5,974 bases of DNA from Treponema sp. (GTDB taxonomy: Bacteria; Spirochaetota; Spirochaetia; Treponematales; Breznakiellaceae). The stretch covers positions 1 through 5,974 of the forward strand of contig JAIRZS010000225.1 of the NCBI GenBank assembly GCA_031267115.1, read 5' to 3'. Below are positions 1 to 5,974 of this stretch, piece after piece. Positions within the stretch are counted from its first letter, which is position 1. Every line of letters starts with the position of its first letter. The notes beneath the pieces were generated by a model. The model saw only the letters and a program-made list of their open reading frames with translations, searched no databases and was not told where the DNA came from. Made by a program: the position numbers and the translations under genes.

Positions 1-70
1 AGGATGCGCCCAAATTCCGGGCTGGAACATGAAATTGCCGGATAGCATTAACGCGATACACCCCGCGCCC

Positions 71-100
71 TTGCCCAAGGCGGGGAATTTCCGGTATTAT
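71..100 (+). promoter_or_regulatory. Candidate sigma-70-type promoter for pfp
   Basis: A TTGCCC box at 71-76 (four of six matches to TTGACA) is followed after 18 bases by TATTAT at 95-100 (five of six matches to TATAAT). Transcription would start near 107, giving a leader of about 55 bases before the pfp start codon. The -35 box lies inside a small GC-rich inverted repeat: CCCCG at 61-65 with CGGGG at 81-85, and CCTTG at 69-73 with CAAGG at 76-80. That repeat could be the end of an upstream gene's transcript or could affect promoter access. The call rests only on box match and position; such matches arise by chance. Confidence 0.38.
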
Positions 101-162
101 TCCCATACGCGCCGCCCGCGGCAGCGCCATCTTATTTACCCGCATCTTGAAGGAGACGGAAT

Positions 163-1830
163 ATGGAGATTTCGGCCTTGCAAAAAGCCCGTTACAGTTA
201 TACGCCCAAACTCCCCGCCAGTTTAAAACAAAATATCGGCGAAATCGCGGTACATTTCGGAGATCCCACCGAATCGCTCGCCGACCAGGCAGCCCTGAAA
301 GAACTTTTCAAAAACACTTACGGCAAACCGATTGTGACTTTTGCCGAAGGGCAAAACAGCAAAATTTACCGGCCGCTCAAAGCAGGCGTGATCCTCTCGG
401 GCGGGCAGGCGCCCGGAGGGCACAATGTAATCGCCGGGCTTTACGACGGCCTCAAAAAGGGGAACGGCAAGTCGGCGCTTTACGGCTTTTTGGGCGGCCC
501 CTCCGGGCTTACGGACAACAGGCCCCTGGAAATTACCGGCGGGCTTGTCGATCAGTACCGGAATACCGGCGGCTTTGATATCATCGGATCGGGGCGCACA
601 AAAATTGAGACGCCCGATCAGTTTGCCGCAGCGCTGGATACGGCGAAAAAACTTTCCCTTGACGCGGTAGTGATTATCGGCGGGGACGATTCCAACACCA
701 ACGCCGCGCTCCTGGCCGAATACTTCGAAGAAAAAAAGGCGGGCGTCCAGGTTATAGGCTGTCCCAAAACCATTGACGGCGATCTTAAAAACGAATATAT
801 CGAGGCGTCCTTTGGTTTCGACACCGCCTGTAAAACCTACAGCGAGTTAATAGGGAATATCGGGCGGGACGCCAACAGCGCGAAAAAGTACTGGCACTTT
901 ATCAAGCTTATGGGAAGGGCCGCCAGCCACATCGCCCTGGAATGCGCGCTCCAAACACAGCCGAATGTCTGCCTTGTCTCAGAGGAAATCGAAAAAATGG
1001 GGCTTTCCCTGTCCCAGGTTGTGGACAGGATCTGCGCGTCCGTCGCCGGCCGGGCGGAGAACGGCGACAATTTCGGCGTAGTGCTGATCCCCGAGGGCGT
1101 GGTGGAATTTATTCCCGAGATAAAGCGGCTTATCGGGGAACTCAACGATATTATGGCCGCCGGCCAGGAAGAATTCGCCCGTATCGAGGCGGGATCGTTC
1201 CATGAAATCACCGTCTGGCTCGCGAAAAAGCTGTCGGGCGTTTCCGAGTCCGTATTCCTGAGCCTTCCCGAAAGCATAGCGAAAGAGCTGCTCGCCGACC
1301 GGGACCCCCACGGGAATGTCCAGGTCTCGCGCATAGAAACGGAAAAACTGCTAATCCAAATGGCCGAGGCGCGCCTCGCCGAAATGAAAAAGGCCGGCTC
1401 CTACAAGGGCAAGTTCAGCGCCCTGGGGCATTTTTTCGGCTACGAGGGCCGCTGCGCCTTCCCCTCAAACTTCGACGCGGATTACTGTTACGCCCTGGGC
1501 TTCAGCGCCTCTGTGCTTATCGCGTCGGGGCTTACCGGCTACCTTTCCAGCGTGCGCAACCTGACGGCCCCGGCGAATGAATGGATAGCCGGCGGCGTCC
1601 CCCTTACCATGATGATGAACATGGAACGCCGCAACGGCGCCCAAAAGCCGGTTATCCGCAAGGCCCTGGTGGAACTTGACGGGGAGCCTTTCAGGGCTTT
1701 CGAAAAGGCCCGCGGCAAATGGGCCGTTGAAACCTGCTTCCTTTTCCCCGGCTCAATCCAGTACTTCGGCCCTGGCGAAGTCTGCGACCAGCCCACAAAA
1801 ACACTAAAACTGGAAAAATGCCGGACATAA
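163..1830 (+). CDS. pfp: Pyrophosphate--fructose 6-phosphate 1-phosphotransferase (long form)
   Basis: This cytoplasmic glycolytic enzyme reversibly phosphorylates fructose 6-phosphate to fructose 1,6-bisphosphate using pyrophosphate instead of ATP. At 555 residues it matches the long (about 60 kDa) spirochaete and plant-like clade rather than the roughly 320-residue ATP-PFK. Visible motifs in order are the glycine-rich phosphate loop GGQAPGGHN (80-88), GGDDS (173-177), PKTIDGD (201-207), MGR (250-252), IPEG (309-312) and a late MMMNMERR segment (483-490). Asp176 replaces the glycine of the ATP-type GGDGS, and Lys202 replaces the glycine of the ATP-type PGTID. Together these are the established signature of pyrophosphate use. 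Asp205 in TID is the expected catalytic base, and MGR binds the sugar phosphate. The ATG is well placed seven bases after AGGAG (151-155). All key residues are present and the gene appears intact. It leads the + strand pair, with a candidate promoter upstream and a strong stem-loop after its stop. Confidence 0.95.
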   Translation: MEISALQKARYSYTPKLPASLKQNIGEIAVHFGDPTESLADQAALKELFKNTYGKPIVTFAEGQNSKIYRPLKAGVILSGGQAPGGHNVIAGLYDGLKKGNGKSALYGFLGGPSGLTDNRPLEITGGLVDQYRNTGGFDIIGSGRTKIETPDQFAAALDTAKKLSLDAVVIIGGDDSNTNAALLAEYFEEKKAGVQVIGCPKTIDGDLKNEYIEASFGFDTACKTYSELIGNIGRDANSAKKYWHFIKLMGRAASHIALECALQTQPNVCLVSEEIEKMGLSLSQVVDRICASVAGRAENGDNFGVVLIPEGVVEFIPEIKRLIGELNDIMAAGQEEFARIEAGSFHEITVWLAKKLSGVSESVFLSLPESIAKELLADRDPHGNVQVSRIETEKLLIQMAEARLAEMKKAGSYKGKFSALGHFFGYEGRCAFPSNFDADYCYALGFSASVLIASGLTGYLSSVRNLTAPANEWIAGGVPLTMMMNMERRNGAQKPVIRKALVELDGEPFRAFEKARGKWAVETCFLFPGSIQYFGPGEVCDQPTKTLKLEKCRT

Positions 1831-1837
1831 ACAAGAA

Positions 1838-1872
1838 GCGTTTCCCAAAACCGGCCGGGTTTTGGGAAATGC
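1838..1872 (+). terminator. Strong stem-loop just after pfp, without a U-tract
   Basis: A perfect 12-base inverted repeat (arms 1841-1852 and 1858-1869, loop GGCCG at 1853-1857) begins 10 bases after the pfp stop. The stem extends outwards through a G-U pair (1840/1870) and two G-C or C-G pairs (1839/1871 and 1838/1872), giving 15 pairs. The bases that follow (CCGTAATG) contain no run of T, so it is not a textbook intrinsic terminator. It may be a weak or factor-assisted terminator, or a 3' stabiliser or processing site between pfp and the downstream gene. The structure is seen directly; its role is inferred. Confidence 0.42.
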
Positions 1873-1886
1873 CCGTAATGTAAGGC

Positions 1887-1919
1887 CGCTGTTTCAAGAG
1901 CCGGTGTTTTAAAGCAGCG
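1887..1919 (+). other. Second, weaker stem-loop just upstream of the DUF4139 gene
   Basis: CGCTG at 1887-1891 pairs with CAGCG at 1915-1919. The stem continues with TTT (1892-1894) against AAA (1911-1913) if G1914 is bulged, leaving a 16-base loop. It ends seven bases before the AGGAAGGA ribosome-binding sequence (1926-1933) of the next gene, so it could influence translation or cap a processed transcript. The large loop and the bulge make a chance repeat possible. Confidence 0.25.
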
Positions 1920-1940
1920 TCAAACAGGAAGGACAGTTCT

Positions 1941-4109
1941 ATGGTGAATTTTTTAAAAGCTTTCCTTTTCGGGAATGCCCGGTTTGGGAATACCCGGCGC
2001 CCGGCGTTTATCCGGTACTGCTGCGTACTGGTGCCTCTCCTCGCGGCGGGGACCCTTTCCGCCCAGGGTACGAACAACAACGCCTCCCGGCAGGCCGCCC
2101 TTACCCAGGAACAGTCGCCCGTGCTTAAACGGCTTTTCCTCTACAGTTCCGGGGTGGGTTTTTTTGAACACCGGGGAAAGCTTCCCGGTACTGCTGGGAC
2201 GGCTGAAATTGTCCTTCCTGTTAAAGAAAACGCCGTAAACGACGCGCTCAAGTCCTTGCAAATAGCCCTGCCGGCGGCAAGGCCGGACGCGTCAAACGAA
2301 GAACCCCCGCTTACGGTAAGCTATCCGTCGGCCACTTCCCTTTTCAATACCCTGAGGTCCTTCAAGGTGAACATCCTGGGGAATCCGGGAATAGCGGAAA
2401 TACTTAAGGGGCTCCAGGGGGAAGATGTCGAGGTAAGCGCGCCCAATCCCATAAGGGGCCGCATTGTTTCGGTGGAGTACCGGCAGTCCGCAGCCGGACC
2501 CGGTAACGGCAGCGCCGTTACCGAGGCGTTCCTCTCGCTTTATACCGGGGGCGCAATCACCGTCATAAACCTCAAGGACATTAGAAGCTTTGCCTTTAGC
2601 AGTGACGAGATAAACGCGGATTTGAAAAACGCTATGGACTTTATCATGGCGTCAAGGGACAACGGAAAGCGCGAAATGCGTATAAGCATACCCCCTTCGC
2701 TAAGGGGAAGCGAGGCGGTCCTAAGCTATGTGATCCCGGTCCCGGTATGGAAGGTTTCCTACAGGCTGGATCTTTCCCAGACGCCCGCCCGCTTCCAGGG
2801 CTGGGCTATCATCGACAACGACAGCGATGCCGACTGGGACAATGTGGACCTTTCCCTGGTTTCGGGGCGGCCTGTGTCGTTTATACAGGAACTTTACCCC
2901 CCCTACCATGTGTTCCGCCCTACCCTGCCCCTGGCTATTGCCGGGGCCGCCGAAGCCCGCAGTTACGCGGGCGGCATGGCCGGCTATAGCGCGGCGGCGG
3001 AAACGCAGGAAAAAGCCGCCAGGAATGATTCGGTTATGATGATGCGCGCCGCGCCAAGGCAAGCCGCTGCCGACACGGCCGCCGGGGCGGAATACGCGGA
3101 GGCGCCCGCGCCGGCCCCGGTACCCGCTTCGGCAAGGGGCGCGGCGCTGGCGGATCAGTTCGAATTTACCCTGAAACAGCCGGTAACGGTAAAACGCGGG
3201 CAGAGCGCCATGGTGCCCCTTATAGAGGGCAGCGTCACCGTCAGGAAACTCCTGGTATTTTCCGGCGCGGCCAGAGCCGGAGGCGCGGCGGCCAACGCGG
3301 CCCTCGCGGCAGAAATTACCAACAGCACCGGCATGAAACTTCCCGCCGGCCCCATTACAGTGTATGACGCGGGCGCCTATGCCGGGGACGCGCTGATAGA
3401 ATTCCTGGGCAGCAACGACAGGCGCCTTATTTCCTATGGGGATGATCTTACCGTAACGGGGAATACACGCTCCTCGGGAAGCCGCCGCTTCAGCGCCGTC
3501 GCGATAAAGGCCGGGATCATGACCGTAACGCGCAGCCAAATTTACGAAACCGTCTACACGCTGGAAAATGCTTCCCCGGAAACCAAACAGCTTGTCATAG
3601 AACACCCAATCACAGCCGGGGCAGCCCTCGCGGAACCGGCCTCCGCGGACGAGCGTACCGGAAGCCTTTACCGGTTTAACAAAACCCTGGGGACAAACGG
3701 AAACTTGCGTTTTACGGTAAGGGAAGAAAGGCCGGTTCTTGAGCAGGTAGTGCTTGCCCGGACCCAGCTTGATTCCTGGCTCAGCTATACCGCCAACGAG
3801 GCTATTCCCTCCAATGTAAAGGCGGCGCTGGAAAAGGCGGTAGCGCTTAAACTCGCCCTTGAAACCGAAAGGGCTTCCCTTGAGGAACTTAACGCCCGGC
3901 TTGGGCGGCTTGCCTCGGAGCAGGAGCGCGTCCGGCTCAATCTGGAAGCGGCGGGGAACCAGTCCGTCCAGGGGCAGGAGTACCTGCGCCGCCTGGCTTT
4001 GGCGGACGATGAAATTGACGGGCTTTACACAAAGATCGATGAAGCGAACACAGCCGTCCGTAACGCCGAACGCGGTTTGGACAGCTACCTTTCTTCGCTG
4101 GACTTTTAA
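1941..4109 (+). CDS. Exported DUF4139 domain-containing protein
   Basis: This looks like a secreted or periplasmic protein of the poorly characterised DUF4139 (MuiA-like) group; its biochemical function is unknown. The start is supported by AGGAAGGA seven bases upstream. Residues 1-25 form an unusually long basic segment, followed by a hydrophobic core (about 26-38) and a likely signal peptidase I site at the LSAQ-G region (about 39-43). Residues 60-240 form the N-terminal part, including a SLFNTLRSFKV segment from 133. The DUF4139 core starts around WKVSYRL (270-276) and continues through GWAIIDNDSDADW (287-299) to LVSGRP (306-311). An Ala/Pro/Met-rich linker (about 335-404) splits the domain, which resumes at DQFEFTLKQPV (405 on). 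The last 98 residues (625-722) are rich in Ala, Leu, Glu and Arg and look like a coiled coil. The gene lies 110 bases after pfp, probably read through from it or from an unseen promoter. Its stop overlaps the convergent Sir2 gene. The family call is from memory of its motifs. Confidence 0.8.
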   Translation: MVNFLKAFLFGNARFGNTRRPAFIRYCCVLVPLLAAGTLSAQGTNNNASRQAALTQEQSPVLKRLFLYSSGVGFFEHRGKLPGTAGTAEIVLPVKENAVNDALKSLQIALPAARPDASNEEPPLTVSYPSATSLFNTLRSFKVNILGNPGIAEILKGLQGEDVEVSAPNPIRGRIVSVEYRQSAAGPGNGSAVTEAFLSLYTGGAITVINLKDIRSFAFSSDEINADLKNAMDFIMASRDNGKREMRISIPPSLRGSEAVLSYVIPVPVWKVSYRLDLSQTPARFQGWAIIDNDSDADWDNVDLSLVSGRPVSFIQELYPPYHVFRPTLPLAIAGAAEARSYAGGMAGYSAAAETQEKAARNDSVMMMRAAPRQAAADTAAGAEYAEAPAPAPVPASARGAALADQFEFTLKQPVTVKRGQSAMVPLIEGSVTVRKLLVFSGAARAGGAAANAALAAEITNSTGMKLPAGPITVYDAGAYAGDALIEFLGSNDRRLISYGDDLTVTGNTRSSGSRRFSAVAIKAGIMTVTRSQIYETVYTLENASPETKQLVIEHPITAGAALAEPASADERTGSLYRFNKTLGTNGNLRFTVREERPVLEQVVLARTQLDSWLSYTANEAIPSNVKAALEKAVALKLALETERASLEELNARLGRLASEQERVRLNLEAAGNQSVQGQEYLRRLALADDEIDGLYTKIDEANTAVRNAERGLDSYLSSLDF

Positions 4110-4966
4110 CCCCTGCCCGCCCGGCGCTTTTCCGGCAGCCGCCTGCCTATGCCGCTGAACACGGTTTCCAGATCGTCAAAGGTAAGCGCCGCCGCGCGGT
4201 CAAGCGGGGTAGGCATGTTGTTTACAATGACGATCCTGCCGCCCGATCGCAGGGTAATTTCCGGAACAGCGGCGGCTGGATAAACCGTAAGGCTCGTACC
4301 CAGGACCAGCATCAGATCCGCTTCCCGCGCCAGCAGCTCGGCGTCGCGGAGCGCCCGTACCGGAAGGTTCTCCCCGAAAAAAGTTATGGCGGGCTTGAGT
4401 ACCGCGCCGCATTTGCCGCATTTTGGAAGCTTCCCCTGCCCGACAATTTCCGCCGCCTGCTCGAATGCCATAAGGTCGGGGCTTCCCAAATCGCCTGCGG
4501 GCTTTGAGGCGGCAAGATCTTCTACGCGGGAAAGTTTTGAGCAGCGGCGGCAGTAATGGACCGAGGGGGAGCCGTGAATTTCAATAACGCGGCTGCTGCC
4601 GCCTTTCTGGTGGAGCAAATCGATATTCTGGGTGATAACCCCTTTAAGGAAGGAGGCTTTTTCAAGTTTTCCCAGAACAAGGTGGACAACGGAGGCTTCT
4701 TTTTCTTTAAGGTTGTAGATAAAGTCCTTTGAGTGGCTGTAGTAAAACGACGGGTCCCGGCCAAAATAATCGATATCGAATATTTTCTGCGCGTCCATGT
4801 CGTTGTAAAGGCCGTTCTTCCCCCGGAAATCCCGAATCCCCGAAAGGGTGCTTACCCCGGCCCCGGTAAGGGCCGCGCAGTTCTTTGCCTCAGTGATAAG
4901 TTTAAAGAGAAAGTCCAGTTTCTCCTCAAACGGCAGGTTGTTTTCCGGTAAATTATTTTGCGTCAT
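4106..4966 (-). CDS. Sir2-family NAD-dependent protein deacylase (sirtuin)
   Basis: This protein should be a cytoplasmic enzyme removing acyl groups from lysines while consuming NAD+ and releasing nicotinamide and O-acyl-ADP-ribose. Its 286 residues carry all hallmark motifs: TGAGVSTLSGIRDFRG (34-49) for NAD+ binding, TQNIDLLH (112-119), the catalytic His131 in EIHGS, a zinc tetrad (Cys139, Cys142, Cys183, Cys186), FFGENLP (196-202), GTSLTVYPA (223-231) and NNMPTPLD (249-256). Two features differ from the usual pattern. Arg45 replaces the common Pro in SGIPDFRG, and 40 residues separate the two Cys pairs, about twice the spacing I recall for typical bacterial sirtuins. I see no clear Tyr-x-x-Arg desuccinylase signature. 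The ATG lies within the last codons of the upstream ankyrin gene (14-base overlap). The nearest Shine-Dalgarno-like GGAG is about 13 bases away, so translation probably depends on coupling. The name cobB is often used for such genes; I cannot assign orthology from sequence alone. Confidence 0.93.
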   Translation of the reverse strand: MTQNNLPENNLPFEEKLDFLFKLITEAKNCAALTGAGVSTLSGIRDFRGKNGLYNDMDAQKIFDIDYFGRDPSFYYSHSKDFIYNLKEKEASVVHLVLGKLEKASFLKGVITQNIDLLHQKGGSSRVIEIHGSPSVHYCRRCSKLSRVEDLAASKPAGDLGSPDLMAFEQAAEIVGQGKLPKCGKCGAVLKPAITFFGENLPVRALRDAELLAREADLMLVLGTSLTVYPAAAVPEITLRSGGRIVIVNNMPTPLDRAAALTFDDLETVFSGIGRRLPEKRRAGRG

Positions 4967-5858
4967 ATTTTTTCAACAGCTCCGTTATCCCGGGTTTATT
5001 GAACAGCATGGCGTACTTTCTGGCGCTGGCGCCCAGTGCGTCAGGTTCATCGGTATCTGCCCCTGCCTTGAGGAGCAATTCTACAAAAGGCTCGTCATTC
5101 AGGCCTACCGAAATAATCAGCGCCGACTGCCCGTCCTTACTTTTAGCATTTACGTCCGCGCCGGCCTTGAGAAGCAGTTTCGCGATATCACAGTATTTTC
5201 CCAGGGCGCAGTCGACAAGCGCGGAACCGCCCCTGTCCGCCGAAAGCGCGTTTACATCGCAGCCGGCTTGGAGCAAAATTTTAACAAGGCCCTTGTCGCC
5301 GGCCCTTGCGGCAAGGCAGACAAGAGGCACCCCTAAAACGTCGCGCGTATTTACGGAAAACCCGGCCTGTAAAAAAAGATTTACCGCGCCGGCGTCTTTT
5401 GTTGTGACGCAATTGCAAAAGGACGCTTCGTTAAAGGGGATACCCCTGTCAAGCAATTCCCTTTTCGCCGCATCTGTCTTTTCCCCGGCGGCCCATTCTA
5501 CAATGTATTCCGGGAGACGCTTTTCCAGGCCCCTTTTCCCCGCCAGGGGGATTACTGTCTTTGTAAATATTTCGGGAACCGCCGTCTTTTTTCCGCTGTA
5601 CGCTATAAGCTCCTGGCCCCGCCCCCGGCAGAGGCCCGCAAAATAGGCAAACCAGGGCGATTCGCAGGCCTGCCCGGTAATGACGGCGATGACGCGGGCA
5701 TTGTCCGTTATCGCCCCGTCAAACGCCGGCCCTGAAGCGGCCCAATTGCCGTCCATATTGATCTTACGGGAAGATACCTTTAAGCCTTTTAACTGATTCC
5801 GGACAATGCCCTGGGCAATCTCTTTCCCTTCCGCCTCGTGGAGTACCAGTAATTTCAT
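4953..5858 (-). CDS. Ankyrin-repeat protein with TIR-like N-terminal domain
   Basis: This protein has 301 residues with no signal peptide or membrane segment, so it is probably cytoplasmic. Residues 1-125 show an alternating strand-helix pattern: strand KLLVLH (2-7), helix about 11-25, strand about 26-34, strand ARVIAVIT (54-61), an ESPWF motif (66-70), strand ELIAYS (83-88) and a terminal helix to about 124. The order and the S-P-W motif resemble a TIR domain, but no Glu follows Trp69 where the catalytic residue of TIR NADases would lie. Residues 137-301 hold about four ankyrin repeats (roughly 141-172, 173-204, 208-239, 241-272) plus a degenerate capping repeat (273-299). The consensus is clearest in LLLKAGADVNA (228-238). 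Ankyrin repeats bind protein partners; the partner here is unknown. The start is supported by an AGGCGG sequence five bases upstream. The gene overlaps the Sir2 gene by 14 bases and probably leads a two-gene operon. The ankyrin call is firm; the TIR-like call is an inference. Confidence 0.85.
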   Translation of the reverse strand: MKLLVLHEAEGKEIAQGIVRNQLKGLKVSSRKINMDGNWAASGPAFDGAITDNARVIAVITGQACESPWFAYFAGLCRGRGQELIAYSGKKTAVPEIFTKTVIPLAGKRGLEKRLPEYIVEWAAGEKTDAAKRELLDRGIPFNEASFCNCVTTKDAGAVNLFLQAGFSVNTRDVLGVPLVCLAARAGDKGLVKILLQAGCDVNALSADRGGSALVDCALGKYCDIAKLLLKAGADVNAKSKDGQSALIISVGLNDEPFVELLLKAGADTDEPDALGASARKYAMLFNKPGITELLKKYDAK

Positions 5859-5882
5859 TCTGCCCGCCTGTTTCTGGGGTAA

Positions 5883-5916
5883 GAAGCCTCAAAAAATTGA
5901 AATTTTTAGAGGCTTC
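5883..5916 (-). other. Stem-loop at the predicted 5' end of the ankyrin-Sir2 transcript
   Basis: GAAGCCTC at 5883-5890 and GAGGCTTC at 5909-5916 are exact inverted copies. The stem continues, after one A/A mismatch (5891/5908), with AAAAATT (5892-5898) against AATTTTT (5901-5907). This gives 15 pairs around a tiny GA-centred loop. If the promoter at 5953-5925 is real, transcription would start near 5918 and the hairpin would sit at the very 5' end of the mRNA, about 25 bases before the ankyrin start codon. It could instead be the terminator of a - strand gene ending beyond the right edge. The bases after it on the - strand (TTACCCC) are not a U-tract. Confidence 0.5.
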
Positions 5917-5924
5917 GTTCTTTC

Positions 5925-5953
5925 ATTATCGGAAGGATTTCAGACTTTTGCAA
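5925..5953 (-). promoter_or_regulatory. Candidate promoter for the ankyrin-Sir2 operon
   Basis: Read on the - strand, TTGCAA (5953-5948, four of six matches to TTGACA) is separated by exactly 17 bases from GATAAT (5930-5925, five of six matches to TATAAT). Start of transcription would fall near 5918, about 60 bases upstream of the ankyrin start codon. No other equally good pair is evident in the 116 bases between that start codon and the window edge. The call rests on box matches and position only. Confidence 0.42.
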
Positions 5954-5974
5954 TGAAAATACCCAGGAGCAAGC

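Noticed and set aside
1..45. Possible tail of an upstream + strand gene (frames stopping at 28-30 or 43-45)
   Set aside because: Only 9 to 14 codons are visible and nothing in them is recognisable, so neither frame can be preferred.
29..226. 65-codon + strand reading frame overlapping the pfp start
   Set aside because: It has no good ribosome-binding site, overlaps the start of pfp by 64 bases and encodes a basic, Pro/Arg-rich sequence typical of an out-of-frame reading. The region is better explained as the pfp promoter and leader.
837..1334. 165-codon - strand reading frame opposite pfp
   Set aside because: It is Ser-rich, has no domain, and lies within the conserved core of pfp.
2721..3605. 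294-codon - strand reading frame opposite the DUF4139 gene
   Set aside because: It is rich in Gly and Arg, has no recognisable domain, and lies wholly opposite a gene with clear motifs. It is a by-product of GC-rich codon use.
4999..5646. 215-codon + strand reading frame opposite the ankyrin gene
   Set aside because: It is rich in Ser, Ala and Pro with no domain, and it mirrors the ankyrin repeats on the other strand.
4106..5858. Ankyrin-Sir2 pair as a Thoeris-like or DSR-like antiphage system
   Set aside because: The Sir2 protein has the complete zinc tetrad and deacylase motifs rather than a defence-type SIR2 NADase architecture. The TIR-like domain also lacks the NADase Glu, and no phage or mobile genes are nearby. 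The idea remains only a speculation.
5953..5974. ATG at 5953 that could start a + strand gene running off the right edge
   Set aside because: The nearest purine-rich sequence (5931-5937) is 15 bases away and only seven codons are visible. The ATG also overlaps the candidate - strand promoter.
5919..5974. Possible end of a - strand gene entering from the right (frames stopping at 5942-5940 or within the hairpin)
   Set aside because: One frame ends in a short hydrophobic stretch that could be a membrane-protein tail, but ten codons are too few to support it. It competes with the promoter interpretation.

Overview
The window looks like ordinary chromosomal DNA from a spirochaete, most likely a Treponema-like lineage, possibly a gut species. 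This is inferred from gene content, since no rRNA or other marker is present. The strongest clue is a 555-residue long-form pyrophosphate-dependent phosphofructokinase of the type spirochaetes use for glycolysis. The base composition is fairly GC-rich by eye. No tRNA, rRNA, CRISPR array, insertion sequence or phage gene was recognised.

There are four complete protein genes, two on each strand, meeting tail to tail. On the + strand, 1-162 is a leader with a candidate promoter, followed by pfp (163-1830). A 110-base gap with two stem-loops follows, then a 722-residue exported DUF4139 protein (1941-4109). On the - strand, reading from the right edge, there is a candidate promoter (5953-5925), a stem-loop at the predicted 5' end of the transcript (5916-5883), a 301-residue ankyrin-repeat protein with a TIR-like N-terminal domain (5858-4953), and a Sir2 NAD-dependent deacylase (4966-4106). 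The ankyrin and Sir2 genes overlap by 14 bases and look translationally coupled. The two convergent blocks end on one shared TTAA at 4106-4109, with no intergenic terminator.

The + strand pair joins a central-metabolism enzyme to an envelope protein with no evident functional link, so their adjacency may only reflect shared transcription. The - strand pair is more suggestive. A TIR-like fold and a Sir2 enzyme are both associated with NAD+ chemistry, and the overlap implies coordinated production. However, the Sir2 protein has the full set of canonical deacylase motifs, and the TIR-like domain lacks the glutamate expected of a TIR NADase. A regulatory or scaffolding role for the ankyrin protein is therefore at least as likely as a defence system. 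The intergenic stretches are all shorter than 170 bases.
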